NCBI RefSeq assembly: GCF_018613575.1
Contig: NZ_JAGGPX010000011.1
Coordinates: 350,275-388,785, forward strand
DNA: 38,511 bases
Origin: Planococcus sp. ISL-110
GTDB lineage: Bacteria; Bacillota; Bacilli; Bacillales_A; Planococcaceae
Reading direction: 5' to 3'
Shown here piece by piece: positions 1 to 8,442 of the stretch. The notes under the pieces were generated by a model. The model searched no databases. It saw only the letters and a program-made list of their open reading frames with translations, and was not told where the DNA came from. Position 1 is the first letter of the stretch. The number at the start of each line of letters is the position of its first letter. Position numbers and translations under genes: made by a program.

Positions 1-58
1 AGTCTGGACACAGAAAAGCGAAGGCGCCCGTGTAGCTCTGACGGGCATAAGGCAGACT
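1..58. repeat. Imperfect inverted-repeat element at window edge
   Basis: Bases 1-6 (AGTCTG) pair with 53-58 (CAGACT), and an inner stem pairs 26-31 (GCCCGT) with 41-46 (ACGGGC). The wording of this stretch (aaaagcgaaggcgcccg...acgggcataag) resembles dispersed intergenic repeats that I recall from Bacillaceae and Planococcaceae genomes. That resemblance is from memory and not checked. No coding frame is evident. The element may continue to the left of the window. Confidence 0.4.
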
Positions 59-79
59 GGTGAATTTCATTCGAACAAA

Positions 80-121
80 AAAAGACGGTGTACCTGCAGA
101 TAAGCAAGTACACCGTCTTTT
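80..121 (-). terminator. Terminator of degS-degU
   Basis: A 13-14 bp perfect stem (81-93 AAAGACGGTGTAC with 108-120) has a 14-nt loop. On the minus strand it is followed by a run of seven T. It sits 5 bp beyond the degU stop. The plus-strand side is also T-rich, so it may act in both directions. Confidence 0.85.
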
Positions 122-125
122 ATTT

Positions 126-800
126 TTATCTTACTTCAACCCAACCATTTTTGATTGCAGTTACCACTGCCTGTGTCCGGTCATTTACCTGCATTTTCTG
201 CAAGATGCTTGATACGTGATTTTTGACCGTTTTCTCAGAGATGAATAAAGTCTCTCCAATGACACGGTTACTCTGACCATCAGTCAACAATTGAAGAACT
301 TCGCTTTCACGCTTCGTCAATAGATGATATGGACGGCGAATTTCCGTTTGATGGAAAGAACCTTTGTTTTCGCGTTCACTTAAACGACGGAATTCCATTA
401 CTAAATTGCGTGTAACTTTAGGATGCAAATATGATCCGCCTTTTGCTACAACTTTAATCGCTTGAATAATCGCGTCTGCATCCATTTCTTTAAGCATGTA
501 ACCTAAAGCACCGGTTTTTAATGCATGTGTTACATAAGATTCATCATCGTGGATAGACAGCATAATGACTTTTGCATCAGGGAACTTTTCAATCAATTCG
601 CCTGTAGCTTCTACACCATTTTTTTGCGGCATGTTAATATCCATCAATACCACGTCCGGGTGGTTTTCTTCATATAACTTAACGACTTCGTTGCCGTCTC
701 CGCCTTCAGCAACAACTTCAAATGAGCTCTCGAAATCTAAAATTCTTTTTACACCTTCACGGAATAATTGGTGATCGTCTATAATAATAATTTTTGTCAT
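126..800 (-). CDS. degU: DegU response regulator
   Basis: NarL/FixJ-type response regulator, the transcription-factor partner of the kinase DegS. In Bacillus this pair controls degradative exoenzymes, competence, motility and biofilm formation. The 224-aa product has a receiver domain (about 3-120) with the acidic pair D8-D9, phospho-acceptor D54 in VLMDINMP and a K residue near 104-106. A LuxR-type HTH follows (about 158-222; [12 protein letters not shown] then [12 protein letters not shown]). Length matches the family (about 229 aa). The ATG has a strong AAGGAGGA site about 7 nt upstream. It lies 27 bp after degS, so the two are one operon, and ends at the terminator at 80-121. Identity is very secure from domain order and neighbour. 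Confidence 0.97.
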   Translation of the reverse strand: MTKIIIIDDHQLFREGVKRILDFESSFEVVAEGGDGNEVVKLYEENHPDVVLMDINMPQKNGVEATGELIEKFPDAKVIMLSIHDDESYVTHALKTGALGYMLKEMDADAIIQAIKVVAKGGSYLHPKVTRNLVMEFRRLSERENKGSFHQTEIRRPYHLLTKRESEVLQLLTDGQSNRVIGETLFISEKTVKNHVSSILQKMQVNDRTQAVVTAIKNGWVEVR

Positions 801-827
801 TACGTCGTCCTCCTTGAATACCCTATC

Positions 828-1973
828 TTATATACCCTTTTTAAAGGGTATATGAAACATTAAGACTGTGCCGTTCCCAGGTGAGGAATTAATGAAAAAG
901 TCACCTTCAACTAATTCGATTCTCTCTCTCATACCTGCCAATCCGAATGACTGATTTTTTACAATTCCTTGATCAAAACCAGTTCCATCATCTGTCAAGA
1001 TGATTTTTACTTGATCCCTTAACCATTCCAATTCAACTGTAATTTCAGTCGATTTGCCGTGGCGTATTGCGTTTGAAATTCCTTCTTGAACAAGACGGAA
1101 AATGGCGGTTTCGTATTTATTGGGTAGCCGCACTTCTTTTCCATTTGATTGGAACTTCAATTTAATACCCTTATTATATTCTTCTATGGTATCGATGTAT
1201 TTCTTTAAAGTCGGCACCAGACCCAAATCATCCAGCGCCATGGGCCGCAAATCATAAATAACCTTTCTTACTTCGGTAAGTGCCTGCCTAACCATTTCTT
1301 TTAATGATGTTATTTCCTGGAAAGCCAATTCAGGCCCTTTTTCACGATAAGTTCTTTCAATCAAATCTGAACGAAGCAGGACATTGGCCATCATTTGCGC
1401 AGGGCCATCATGGATTTCCCTGGAGAGACGCTTTCTTTCTTCCTCTTGCGCTTCGATGATGCGGAGGCTATAATCTTGACTTGACTTATTCTTGTCGATA
1501 GCTTCATCAACGTTTTTTAAATCTGAAGTCAAGTAACTGCTGGCTACATTAATCTGATTGACAAGACTTTCAGCCCGTTCGATCGTTTGGAGCAAAACCT
1601 GAAGTCGGCGCTGCAGCTTATCCCGCTTTTGCCGATACTTTTTTTCTTCATTCCGATTGAGGGATAATTGCACTTGAAGGTCATTAGCCTGTTCATACAC
1701 CTGGCGAACTTGACTTTCAGTAAAAGAATTGAAGAATTGAGATACTTCCGCCAAACGCCTGCGAGCGGCACGTGTCTTGTCTTCCAAAAAATCTCCATCC
1801 TCGATCACATGTGAAATGTTCAATCGGACATCTTCCAATTCATCTTTCATTTCTTCATAACTTTGGCGACTTTCTTCACTGATGACGAAGATATCTTGTT
1901 TTGCCTGTTCCATTCCGACTAGCATTTCTTTAAAAATAGAATCAGGTGCTTTACCACCGATTTTCTTTGCCAT
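828..1973 (-). CDS. degS: DegS cytoplasmic sensor histidine kinase
   Basis: Soluble HisKA_3/HATPase_c kinase that phosphorylates DegU. The 381-aa sequence shows a long coiled-coil N-terminal sensor domain (about 10-165, rich in E/K/Q heptads), the DHp box EEERKRLSREIHDGPAQ with phospho-accepting H188, and an ATPase domain with the N box (EGISNAIRHG) and the G box (DDGTGF, then GLAGMRERI). There is no transmembrane segment, as in Bacillus DegS, so the signal is sensed in the cytosol. First gene of the degS-degU operon, divergent from yvyE across 156 bp. Confidence 0.97.
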   Translation of the reverse strand: MAKKIGGKAPDSIFKEMLVGMEQAKQDIFVISEESRQSYEEMKDELEDVRLNISHVIEDGDFLEDKTRAARRRLAEVSQFFNSFTESQVRQVYEQANDLQVQLSLNRNEEKKYRQKRDKLQRRLQVLLQTIERAESLVNQINVASSYLTSDLKNVDEAIDKNKSSQDYSLRIIEAQEEERKRLSREIHDGPAQMMANVLLRSDLIERTYREKGPELAFQEITSLKEMVRQALTEVRKVIYDLRPMALDDLGLVPTLKKYIDTIEEYNKGIKLKFQSNGKEVRLPNKYETAIFRLVQEGISNAIRHGKSTEITVELEWLRDQVKIILTDDGTGFDQGIVKNQSFGLAGMRERIELVEGDFFINSSPGNGTVLMFHIPFKKGI

Positions 1974-2129
1974 TCTAAAACCGCCTTAGCTATACTGACT
2001 GTATCCCGGTAAATTTATTACTTCTTTATACCTTGTCGGCTGTAATCAAGTATATCACTTTATGAGCAAGACCATATTAAATATACGTTACAAATTATCT
2101 GATTTCATTTTACAACAGGAGGAGTTAAA

Positions 2130-2765
2130 TTGCGAGAAAATTACACAACTGTAGGCGATTCTGCCAGTGCAGAAATACTTATACAAAAATCCAGGTTTAT
2201 CGGACATGCTGCCCGAGCAGAAACAGAACAACAAGCCATTGAATTTATCGATTCGATTAAACTCCTTCACCGGTCGGCCACTCACAATTGTTCCGCTTAC
2301 CTAATAGGAGAGCATGACTCTGTCCAGAAAGCGAACGACGATGGGGAACCAAGTGGCACTGCGGGCTTTCCTATGCTCGAAGTTCTGAAAAAACAAGGCT
2401 TGAAAGACACAGTGATTGTGGTTACACGCTATTATGGTGGCATTAAATTAGGCAGCGGCGGATTGATAAGGGCTTATGGTAAAGCCGCGTCAGCTGCACT
2501 TTCGGCTGCAGGCATCGTAGAAAGAAAGCTCCACTATCTGATGAAAACTTCAATTGACTATACATGGCTCGGAAAGTTGGAAAATGAAATTCGACAATCT
2601 CCGTTCCCATTAGACCATCTTGAATACACCGAGGGTGTGGACCTCTATATTCATGTTCCTGTTGAGAAAGAGAACGAGTTTATCAACTGGATAAATGAAC
2701 TGACAAACGGCCAGGCTCGTATCAGTATAGAAGCCAACCATTTTCTCGAATTTAAATTACCGTAA
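2130..2765 (+). CDS. yvyE: YvyE/YigZ, IMPACT-family protein
   Basis: Member of the UPF0029/IMPACT (YigZ) family, 211 aa. The N-terminal Impact domain (about 17-125) contains the family blocks SRFIGHAA, ATHNCSAYLIG and DDGEPSGTAG, then VTRYYGGIKLGSGGLIRAYG. The C-terminal half (about 135-205) fits the DUF1949 ferredoxin-like fold. The bacterial function is not firmly established; eukaryotic IMPACT acts in translational control through GCN1. The start is TTG, chosen because AGGAGGAG (2117-2124) lies 5 nt upstream and no ATG fits. The position between degS and the LCP/tagO genes matches the Bacillus order. Confidence 0.93.
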   Translation: MRENYTTVGDSASAEILIQKSRFIGHAARAETEQQAIEFIDSIKLLHRSATHNCSAYLIGEHDSVQKANDDGEPSGTAGFPMLEVLKKQGLKDTVIVVTRYYGGIKLGSGGLIRAYGKAASAALSAAGIVERKLHYLMKTSIDYTWLGKLENEIRQSPFPLDHLEYTEGVDLYIHVPVEKENEFINWINELTNGQARISIEANHFLEFKLP

Positions 2766-2774
2766 TTCTTTTCA

Positions 2775-2803
2775 TTTACGCATTTCGCAAATCACTGTAT
2801 AAT
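2775..2803 (+). promoter_or_regulatory. Sigma-A-type promoter of the LCP gene
   Basis: TTTACG (2775-2780), a 17-bp spacer and a perfect TATAAT (2798-2803) lie about 135 bp before the LCP start. This gives the gene its own promoter rather than read-through from yvyE, with a long 5' leader. Confidence 0.6.
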
Positions 2804-2938
2804 ACCAAAAGCACAGAAAAATGAAACATTCTCTTTTACAAAACGTCTACTAACACGAACATTGAGCACTGATTAAAAAATTGGATTGATCCGAATTAAT
2901 TACTCGGTTGGCCCATAATCGATAGAGGAGCAACTTAT

Positions 2939-3976
2939 ATGAACCGGAAAATTTATCGGAAAACCAAATCGAGCAGAAAGCGGACCATTATAAAAATAGT
3001 CATCACTTTGGCTGTTTCACTGCTTATCTGCGTTTCAGCCTATGGAATTTACTTGGTCAAAAAAGCCGAGTCTGCAGTAGGTACTGCTTTTGAATCGGTT
3101 GGAAACACCAATGAAGATGTAGAGCCGCTGACTGATAACATTTCCATCCTATTCATCGGTGTCGACGACAGTCAAAAACGTGATCAGAGTGATAGCAGCA
3201 TACGATCGGACGCACTCATTCTGGCTACTTTAAACAATGCAGATAAATCCATTAAGCTTGTCAGCATTCCGCGCGATACGTATACGTATATCCCGGATGG
3301 TGGATACGAAGATAAAATCACACACGCATATGCTTATAATGGTCCAAGTTCAACCATTGAAAGTGTTGAAGAGTTATTGGATATCCCGGTTGATTATTAC
3401 CTTCGCATGAATTTCGATGCATTTATTGAAACGGTCGACGCTCTCGGTGGAATAAAAGTGGAAGTACCGTACGATTTAGTCGAGCAGGATGAAAACGATT
3501 CGCAGGGCGCAATCGAATTAAAAGAAGGAATCCAATTCCTTAACGGCAGTGAGACACTTGCACTTGCCAGAACCCGCCATTACGATAACGACATCGAACG
3601 CGGGAAACGCCAACAGGTGATATTGGAATCCATTATGGACCGCGCTCTCTCAGTTGGATCGATCACCAAGTACGGAGATGTTTTTGAAGCAATTGGAGAT
3701 AATATGAAAACAGATATGAGTTTCCAGGACATGAGAGCATTGTTCGAATACGCAAAAAATGGGAAACCGGATGTGGAAACAATTACGCTCGATGGTTATG
3801 ACGATATGTCCACCGGTATTTATTATTGGAAGTTAAAAGAAGAATCTCTAATAGAAGTACAGGATGTTCTGCAAAGCCATTTGGGATTAAAACCTGACAC
3901 CTCTAATTTAACCAATAGCGGTATTGAGCAAAAAATTGCCGAATCTCCATATGAAGATGAAAAAACACCACAATAA
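2939..3976 (+). CDS. LytR-CpsA-Psr (LCP) cell-wall ligase, TagU/TagV type
   Basis: LCP enzymes transfer undecaprenyl-linked wall teichoic acid or other anionic polymers onto peptidoglycan at the outer face of the membrane. The 345-aa product has a basic N-tail, one transmembrane helix (about 17-40) and an extracellular LCP domain (about 66-250). Signature residues include the acidic/arginine motif SIRSDAL (R89, D91), VSIPRDTYTYIP (R112), NFDAFIETVDALGGI (about 158-172) and LARTRHYDNDIERGKRQQ. RBS AGAGGAG precedes the ATG. The convergent neighbour tagO makes the lipid-linked first step of the same pathway, as in Bacillus where TagV (YvhJ) sits here. Several LCP paralogs usually coexist, so the exact name is left open. 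Confidence 0.93.
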   Translation: MNRKIYRKTKSSRKRTIIKIVITLAVSLLICVSAYGIYLVKKAESAVGTAFESVGNTNEDVEPLTDNISILFIGVDDSQKRDQSDSSIRSDALILATLNNADKSIKLVSIPRDTYTYIPDGGYEDKITHAYAYNGPSSTIESVEELLDIPVDYYLRMNFDAFIETVDALGGIKVEVPYDLVEQDENDSQGAIELKEGIQFLNGSETLALARTRHYDNDIERGKRQQVILESIMDRALSVGSITKYGDVFEAIGDNMKTDMSFQDMRALFEYAKNGKPDVETITLDGYDDMSTGIYYWKLKEESLIEVQDVLQSHLGLKPDTSNLTNSGIEQKIAESPYEDEKTPQ

Positions 3977-3993
3977 ACTGTGGTGTTTTTTTT
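3961..3993 (+). terminator. Terminator of the LCP gene
   Basis: A 12-bp perfect stem (3961-3972 with 3979-3990) is followed by T residues. The LCP stop codon TAA (3974-3976) lies inside the hairpin loop. Confidence 0.85.
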
Positions 3994-4044
3994 GGAACTT
4001 TTTCTGCATACTTTTTAACAGTTTATTCACTTTTAAATTTCATC

Positions 4045-4093
4045 AAAATAAAAAGATTGAACCAAAAGCATTCCGCTTCAAGTCCAATCTTTT
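4045..4093 (-). terminator. Terminator of tagO
   Basis: AAAAGATTG (4051-4059) pairs with CAATCTTTT (4085-4093). On the minus strand the stem is followed by a T-rich tract. It abuts the tagO stop codon and has a long 25-nt loop. Confidence 0.65.
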
Positions 4094-5170
4094 TTACTTG
4101 CCGATCAGCCGCATCAGATTCAATAGCGGACGGTAGTTCTTTCCTGCCAAGCCAACCACTTCTACGAAAAGCTCGATTGCTACCAGCATGACACTGATCA
4201 GCAAAATCCCTCCCCATAGAGTCGCTTGAGAGAACAGGAGTGCAGCAAGTCCAAACAAGGCTGCAATTCCATAGATGATTAATACAGTTTGGCTATGAGA
4301 AAAGCCGATATTCAATAAGCAATGATGCAAATGAGATTTATCCGCTTCCGAAATTGACTTCTTTTCACGTACTCGACGAACGATGGCGAAAAATGTATCT
4401 GAAATCGGTACGCCCAGCATAATGATTGGAATGATTAACGCTACAACGGTGACGTTCTTAAAGCCCATCAATGCCAGTACCGAAATCATAAACCCTAAAA
4501 ATAATGCACCCGTATCACCCATAAAGATCTTAGCGGGATGAAAGTTGTAAACTAAGAACCCTAAGGTACTGGCTGCCATCAAAGCCGCCATGGACATAAC
4601 GTAGATATCGCCCATAATGAAAGCCATAGCCGCCAAAGTCAACAAAGCAACTGTTGATACGCCAGCCGCTAATCCATCAAGACCATCAATTAAGTTGATG
4701 GCATTGGTGATTCCGACAATCCATAGGATAGTCAAAGGAATACTAAAATAACCAAAATCCAGAACCCCGCCAAATGGCAAGTTAATGAAAGAAATTTCGA
4801 GTCCGCCACCGACTACCACGATTCCCGCAGCGACCAGCTGCCCAATCAATTTGGCTTTGGCGCTGATTTCGTACATATCATCCAGTACACCGGTAATAAT
4901 AATCAAAAATGCACCTATGATTATAGCTGTTTCAATTGATATGAAAGAAGCTTCAATCGCATTAGAGATCGGATCTTGTGGTTTCAGTATGAAATATGCG
5001 ATTAAAAATGAACCAAAAATGGCCAGTCCGCCTAAACGCGGCATAATTCTCGCATGAACTTTTCGGTAATTCGGATGGTCAACTGCTCCTACGCGAAAAG
5101 CGATGCGTTTAACAATCGGAGTCAGTGCAATCGAAGCGATAAATGCCAAGACCATGGTAAGGTACAGCAT
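4094..5170 (-). CDS. tagO: TagO, undecaprenyl-phosphate GlcNAc-1-phosphate transferase
   Basis: Polyprenyl-phosphate hexosamine-1-phosphate transferase (MraY/WecA family). It starts wall teichoic acid synthesis by moving GlcNAc-1-P from UDP-GlcNAc to undecaprenyl phosphate. The 358-aa protein is almost wholly transmembrane (about 11 helices). Family motifs are DDMYEISAK (about 97-105), NLIDGLDGLAAG (about 159-170), FMGDTGALFLGF (about 216-227) and the histidine loop SHLHHCLLNIGFSHSQ (about 284-298). The start has a clear AAGGAGGA site. It stands convergent to the LCP ligase, which acts at the end of the same pathway. Confidence 0.95.
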   Translation of the reverse strand: MLYLTMVLAFIASIALTPIVKRIAFRVGAVDHPNYRKVHARIMPRLGGLAIFGSFLIAYFILKPQDPISNAIEASFISIETAIIIGAFLIIITGVLDDMYEISAKAKLIGQLVAAGIVVVGGGLEISFINLPFGGVLDFGYFSIPLTILWIVGITNAINLIDGLDGLAAGVSTVALLTLAAMAFIMGDIYVMSMAALMAASTLGFLVYNFHPAKIFMGDTGALFLGFMISVLALMGFKNVTVVALIIPIIMLGVPISDTFFAIVRRVREKKSISEADKSHLHHCLLNIGFSHSQTVLIIYGIAALFGLAALLFSQATLWGGILLISVMLVAIELFVEVVGLAGKNYRPLLNLMRLIGK

Positions 5171-5344
5171 ATCTTTCCTCCTTAAAACATCTTTTGTACA
5201 TACATATCCATTTGTATTATAGCATGACTATACGAGAAATAAAGAAAAAGCTCCTTTGTGATTCGGGCTCTTTATGAATTGGACGCCTTTTCGCAGTTAA
5301 AGTTTCAGCAATATCATTTTTTTGATCTCTTAGCAATCAGTTCT

Positions 5345-6307
5345 TTATATCTTTAGCTTCTTTAATAAGTCGCGTTCTTTTTCTTCATCTATTCCGGCCT
5401 TCAACAGACTAAGTCCTTCTGTCCTGCTCCATTGAAGCGTATCTTTTGCAGATTCCTCAAGAGACCGAAATGTAAGTCCTTCATTTTTCGCCTTTTCATT
5501 ATCCACCAGCATAAAACCTTCAGGGAAATCAGCTGAGATTGGAATCCAAAAAGGCAATTCGAAGGCCTGCAACCCCTCTCCCAAAAGATAACGATCATCT
5601 ACCCAAACTGTTTCAGCCTCGCCAAAGGCCACACCCGAAACAAATTCCTCCATTGACACAGGATCTGCAACTACATTAAATACTCCAGTTGCCTTCTTCT
5701 CAATCTGGGAAACTGTAAATTCAGCTAAATCCCTGGCGTCGATCCATTGCAGTTTTCTGGTTTTAGTGCCGGGTATCAAAATAGGTCCTGTACCATTTAA
5801 CTTTATTGCCCAGTATGTAAATCGGTCTGTCGGATCAGCAGGTCCAACGACAATTCCAGGACGTATGATCAATGCTTCATCACTTAAACGTTCTTCAATA
5901 AGCCGTTCACACATCACCTTAAAAGGGCCGTAGGTTTCTCCGGTGACATCGTCTCCCTCAACTTCCACTTCGGGAACAGGCACATTTTCTTTAACCGGTC
6001 CCTGCTTAAAGTTGTTATAAACAGAAATAGTAGAAATAAATGTATAATGATCCGTTGTAATATTTTCGAGGATCGGCTGTAAATCTGCAGGCGTGTAGGC
6101 TGATGTATCTATCACCGCATCCCATCTTTCATTTGCCAATTTTACCGCATCTTTTCTTCGGTCCCCTATAATTCTTCTCAGTTCAGGAAAGATGCCAGGA
6201 TTACTTTTCCCACGATTGAACAAAACCACTTCGTGACCGTTTTCTAAAAGTTTCTCTACTATATGGCGCCCTACAAAAGATGTACCTCCGATAATTAATA
6301 CTTTCAT
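5345..6307 (-). CDS. NAD-dependent epimerase/dehydratase-like (extended SDR)
   Basis: Extended short-chain dehydrogenase/reductase, 320 aa. The N-terminal Rossmann motif GGTSFVG (7-13) binds NAD(P), and the catalytic pair Y126-xxx-K130 is seen in GETYGPFKVMCE. DTSAYTPAD (68-75) and FISTISVYNNF (90-100) match the atypical SDR branch often annotated as reductase or epimerase of sugar nucleotides. The substrate cannot be told from sequence. RBS AAGGAGTG precedes the ATG. The next gene upstream is divergent across about 100 bp, so it seems monocistronic. Confidence 0.82.
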   Translation of the reverse strand: MKVLIIGGTSFVGRHIVEKLLENGHEVVLFNRGKSNPGIFPELRRIIGDRRKDAVKLANERWDAVIDTSAYTPADLQPILENITTDHYTFISTISVYNNFKQGPVKENVPVPEVEVEGDDVTGETYGPFKVMCERLIEERLSDEALIIRPGIVVGPADPTDRFTYWAIKLNGTGPILIPGTKTRKLQWIDARDLAEFTVSQIEKKATGVFNVVADPVSMEEFVSGVAFGEAETVWVDDRYLLGEGLQAFELPFWIPISADFPEGFMLVDNEKAKNEGLTFRSLEESAKDTLQWSRTEGLSLLKAGIDEEKERDLLKKLKI

Positions 6308-6354
6308 ATTTTCACTCCTTTATAAGTGATTCCAATTACTAAATCGGTCATAAT

Positions 6355-6378
6355 ATGATATATTTAATAAAATATCAT
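6355..6378. promoter_or_regulatory. AT-rich inverted repeat between divergent genes
   Basis: ATGATAT (6355-6361) and ATATCAT (6372-6378) form a near-palindrome in the divergent region between the epimerase and the LRV-like gene. It could be an operator or simply AT-rich promoter DNA. Confidence 0.3.
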
Positions 6379-6409
6379 GAATTTTCAAATATTTTTTAGG
6401 GGTGTAGGC

Positions 6410-6715
6410 ATGATGGATGACATGCTTCAATTTTATTCACTGAAGACCGTTTGGACACCTTGGGATGAAGCAGCTGTATTGAAAATGGATTACCGATCCC
6501 GTGCAGACCTCGCCAGAATCATCAACTGTGAAGGGCTTCTTGTCGACTTGTCAATGGATCAGCATACTGAAGTGAGGTTCGGTGTTGCTAAAAATGGACA
6601 TACGCCTTTTCAAACACTGAAAAGGCTGAGCGAAGAAGATTTGTGCATTACTGTTAAAGATACCGCTAAAGCAACCTTGTTAAACCTGTCGTTCACATCA
6701 AATCACTTACACTAA
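6410..6715 (+). CDS. Small protein with a leucine-rich-variant (LRV)-like repeat
   Basis: A 101-aa protein of unknown function. Start at the second ATG (6410) because AGGGGTG lies 5 nt upstream; an ATG at 6377 lacks a site. The central segment (about 45-75: LSMDQHTEVRFGVAKNGHTP, then QTLKRLSEED) fits the spacing of LRV repeats, where a short acidic turn, VR.AVA.N..TP and L..L..D alternate. A degenerate second unit follows (TVKDTAKATLLN). No signal peptide or membrane helix. It lies directly before the csbD promoter and is divergent from the epimerase. The LRV assignment is by eye. A role as a small protein-interaction module is a guess. Confidence 0.6.
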   Translation: MMDDMLQFYSLKTVWTPWDEAAVLKMDYRSRADLARIINCEGLLVDLSMDQHTEVRFGVAKNGHTPFQTLKRLSEEDLCITVKDTAKATLLNLSFTSNHLH

Positions 6716-6716
6716 T

Positions 6717-6742
6717 GTTTAGGTTCCTCAATAAAAGGCTAT
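6717..6742 (+). promoter_or_regulatory. Sigma-B-like promoter of csbD
   Basis: GTTTAG (6717-6722), a 14-bp spacer and GGCTAT (6737-6742) match the sigma-B consensus GTTTAA-N12-15-GGGTAT at 5/6 and 5/6. CsbD proteins belong to the sigma-B regulon in Bacillus, which supports the call. Confidence 0.7.
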
Positions 6743-6777
6743 TGTATAAGTAGTTAAAATTTAAGGAGGAATTATTC

Positions 6778-6963
6778 ATGAGCGATAATAAAGGCTTTTC
6801 TGATAAATTAAAAGGTGCAGTAAACAAAGGCAAAGGCGAGCTTAAAGATCAGATGGGCAATGCTTCAAACGATCCTGATAAGCAAGCAGATGGAAAAATG
6901 GACAAAGCCAAAGGGAATATCCAAGATAAGATCGGCGATTTTAAGAACAAAGATAAAAAGTGA
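6778..6963 (+). CDS. csbD: CsbD-family general stress protein
   Basis: A 61-aa, highly charged, Gly/Lys/Asp-rich protein. It carries the CsbD-like pattern twice: FSDKLKGAVNKGKGELKDQMG near the N-terminus and ADGKMDKAKGNIQDKIGDF towards the end. CsbD proteins are abundant general stress proteins of unknown biochemical activity. A strong AAGGAGGA site precedes the ATG. It has its own sigma-B-like promoter and its own terminator, so it is monocistronic. Confidence 0.92.
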   Translation: MSDNKGFSDKLKGAVNKGKGELKDQMGNASNDPDKQADGKMDKAKGNIQDKIGDFKNKDKK

Positions 6964-6968
6964 TTCAG

Positions 6969-6999
6969 AACCCGGTATCCCAACCGGGTTTTTCTTTTG
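6969..6999 (+). terminator. Terminator of csbD
   Basis: AACCCGG (6969-6975) pairs with CCGGGTT (6984-6990), followed by TTTTCTTTT. It starts 6 bp after the csbD stop. Confidence 0.88.
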
Positions 7000-7012
7000 C
7001 ATTTTTAATGTT

Positions 7013-7040
7013 TTCAAAAATTAAAGAATTCGGTTATAAT
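7013..7040 (+). promoter_or_regulatory. Sigma-A-type promoter of brnQ
   Basis: A perfect TATAAT (7035-7040) is preceded at 16 bp by TTCAAA (7013-7018), or at 18 bp by TTTTCA. It lies about 40 bp before the brnQ start. Confidence 0.55.
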
Positions 7041-7080
7041 AAGTGTTCGTGTGTAAATGTTATTCATTAAGGAGCTTGTC

Positions 7081-8406
7081 ATGGAAAAGAAGGCGCTTAC
7101 AAAAATAGATATTCTAACCTTAGGGCTCATGCTTTTCGCTTTGTTCCTGGGAGCAGGTAATATCATCTTTCCCCCTTATTTAGGGCAGCTTGCTGGTGAC
7201 CAGCTGGCTTTTGCCATTACTGGATTTTTACTTACAGGAGTAGGCCTGCCTTTATTGGGCATTCTGGCTATCGCAAAAGCAGGTGGAGATCTCCAGTCCA
7301 TCGCTGGTCGAGTCCATCCTGTATTCGGTATTGTGTTCACCATGATTGTTTATTTGGCCATTGGTCCTTTTTTCGGTATCCCACGTACGGCTACAGTCGC
7401 ATTTGAAATCGGAACAGCGCCTTTTCTGCCAGATGCTTTTGCGGAATCTTTCTGGTCCTTAACTATCTTCACCATAATTTTCTTTACCATTACTGTTTTA
7501 TTTGCGATGAATCCAACAAAATTGGTTGATCGAATCGGTAAAGTCCTGACTCCTTTACTGATACTGGTTATTGGATTACTCGCTATAAAAAGTTTTTTGA
7601 CACCCATGGGTTCTATAGGTTCACCTATCGGCAATTATGACACTGAAGCCTTTTTCGAGAGTTTTCTACAGGGCTATCTTACGATGGACGCTATAGCTGC
7701 TTTGGTCTTTGGAATAGTCATTATCCAATCGATCCGAAGCAAAGGAGTTACGGATACCCGAACTATCTTGAAATCGACCGCCTATGCCGGATTTATTGCG
7801 GCCATCGGCTTGTCTGCCGTCTATTTATCTTTAAGCTATATCGGGGCTACAAGCGTTGAGGCGATCGGTCTGCAGGATAACGGCGGCATCATCATCGCCA
7901 TGGCTTCACGCGTTTTGTATGGTGATATTGGCGGCATCATACTGTCTGCGGCAATAACCTTTGCCTGCCTGACAACATCTATTGGGTTGGTATCAGCAAC
8001 CGCACAGTTTTTCTTTAAGATTTTTCCGAAGTTTTCTTATATCGTCTACGTTTTATTTTTTGCAACTTTCTCTGCCATCATTTCGAATGTCGGCTTAACA
8101 CAATTAATCGCCATTTCCCTTCCAGTGTTGCTGGCTATTTATCCGGTGGCAATCGTCTTAGTAATTTTGTCGTTTTTTGACCGTGTATTTTATCGAAAAT
8201 CCTACGTTTATATGATTCCCCTTGCCGCAACTGCAGTCATCAGTATTTTTGATGCATTGCGTTCAACCGGCATTGTTTTTGATCAGGTGGATTCAGTGTT
8301 GCGCCATCTGTTGTTTTTTGAACAGGGCATCGGTTGGGTTCTACCAGCTGTTATCGGCACTTTGATAGGAATTGTGATTGCACGATCTACACATCAGAAT
8401 AACTAA
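7081..8406 (+). CDS. brnQ: BrnQ branched-chain amino acid carrier
   Basis: LIVCS-family sodium- or proton-coupled symporter for Leu/Ile/Val in the cytoplasmic membrane. The 441-aa protein has about 12 hydrophobic helices. The N-terminal family block GLMLFALFLGAGNIIFPPYLG (about 15-35) is followed by FFGIPRTATVAFEIG and, later, SYIGATS. The start is placed at 7081 because AAGGAG lies 7 nt upstream; an in-frame ATG at 7057 lacks a site. Own promoter and terminator. The catabolic genes nearby (M20 amidohydrolases, YhfA-like carrier) are some 10 kb away, so no operon link. Confidence 0.93.
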   Translation: MEKKALTKIDILTLGLMLFALFLGAGNIIFPPYLGQLAGDQLAFAITGFLLTGVGLPLLGILAIAKAGGDLQSIAGRVHPVFGIVFTMIVYLAIGPFFGIPRTATVAFEIGTAPFLPDAFAESFWSLTIFTIIFFTITVLFAMNPTKLVDRIGKVLTPLLILVIGLLAIKSFLTPMGSIGSPIGNYDTEAFFESFLQGYLTMDAIAALVFGIVIIQSIRSKGVTDTRTILKSTAYAGFIAAIGLSAVYLSLSYIGATSVEAIGLQDNGGIIIAMASRVLYGDIGGIILSAAITFACLTTSIGLVSATAQFFFKIFPKFSYIVYVLFFATFSAIISNVGLTQLIAISLPVLLAIYPVAIVLVILSFFDRVFYRKSYVYMIPLAATAVISIFDALRSTGIVFDQVDSVLRHLLFFEQGIGWVLPAVIGTLIGIVIARSTHQNN

Positions 8407-8442
8407 AGGAGCCTCCCTTTTGGGAAGGCTCCTTCTTTTTTT
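8406..8442. terminator. Terminator between brnQ and the first YflT gene
   Basis: AAGGAGCCTCCC (8406-8417) pairs, with one bulge, with GGGAAGGCTCCTT (8422-8434), then C and a T8 run. Strong for brnQ on plus. It lies between convergent genes and may serve both. Confidence 0.85.
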
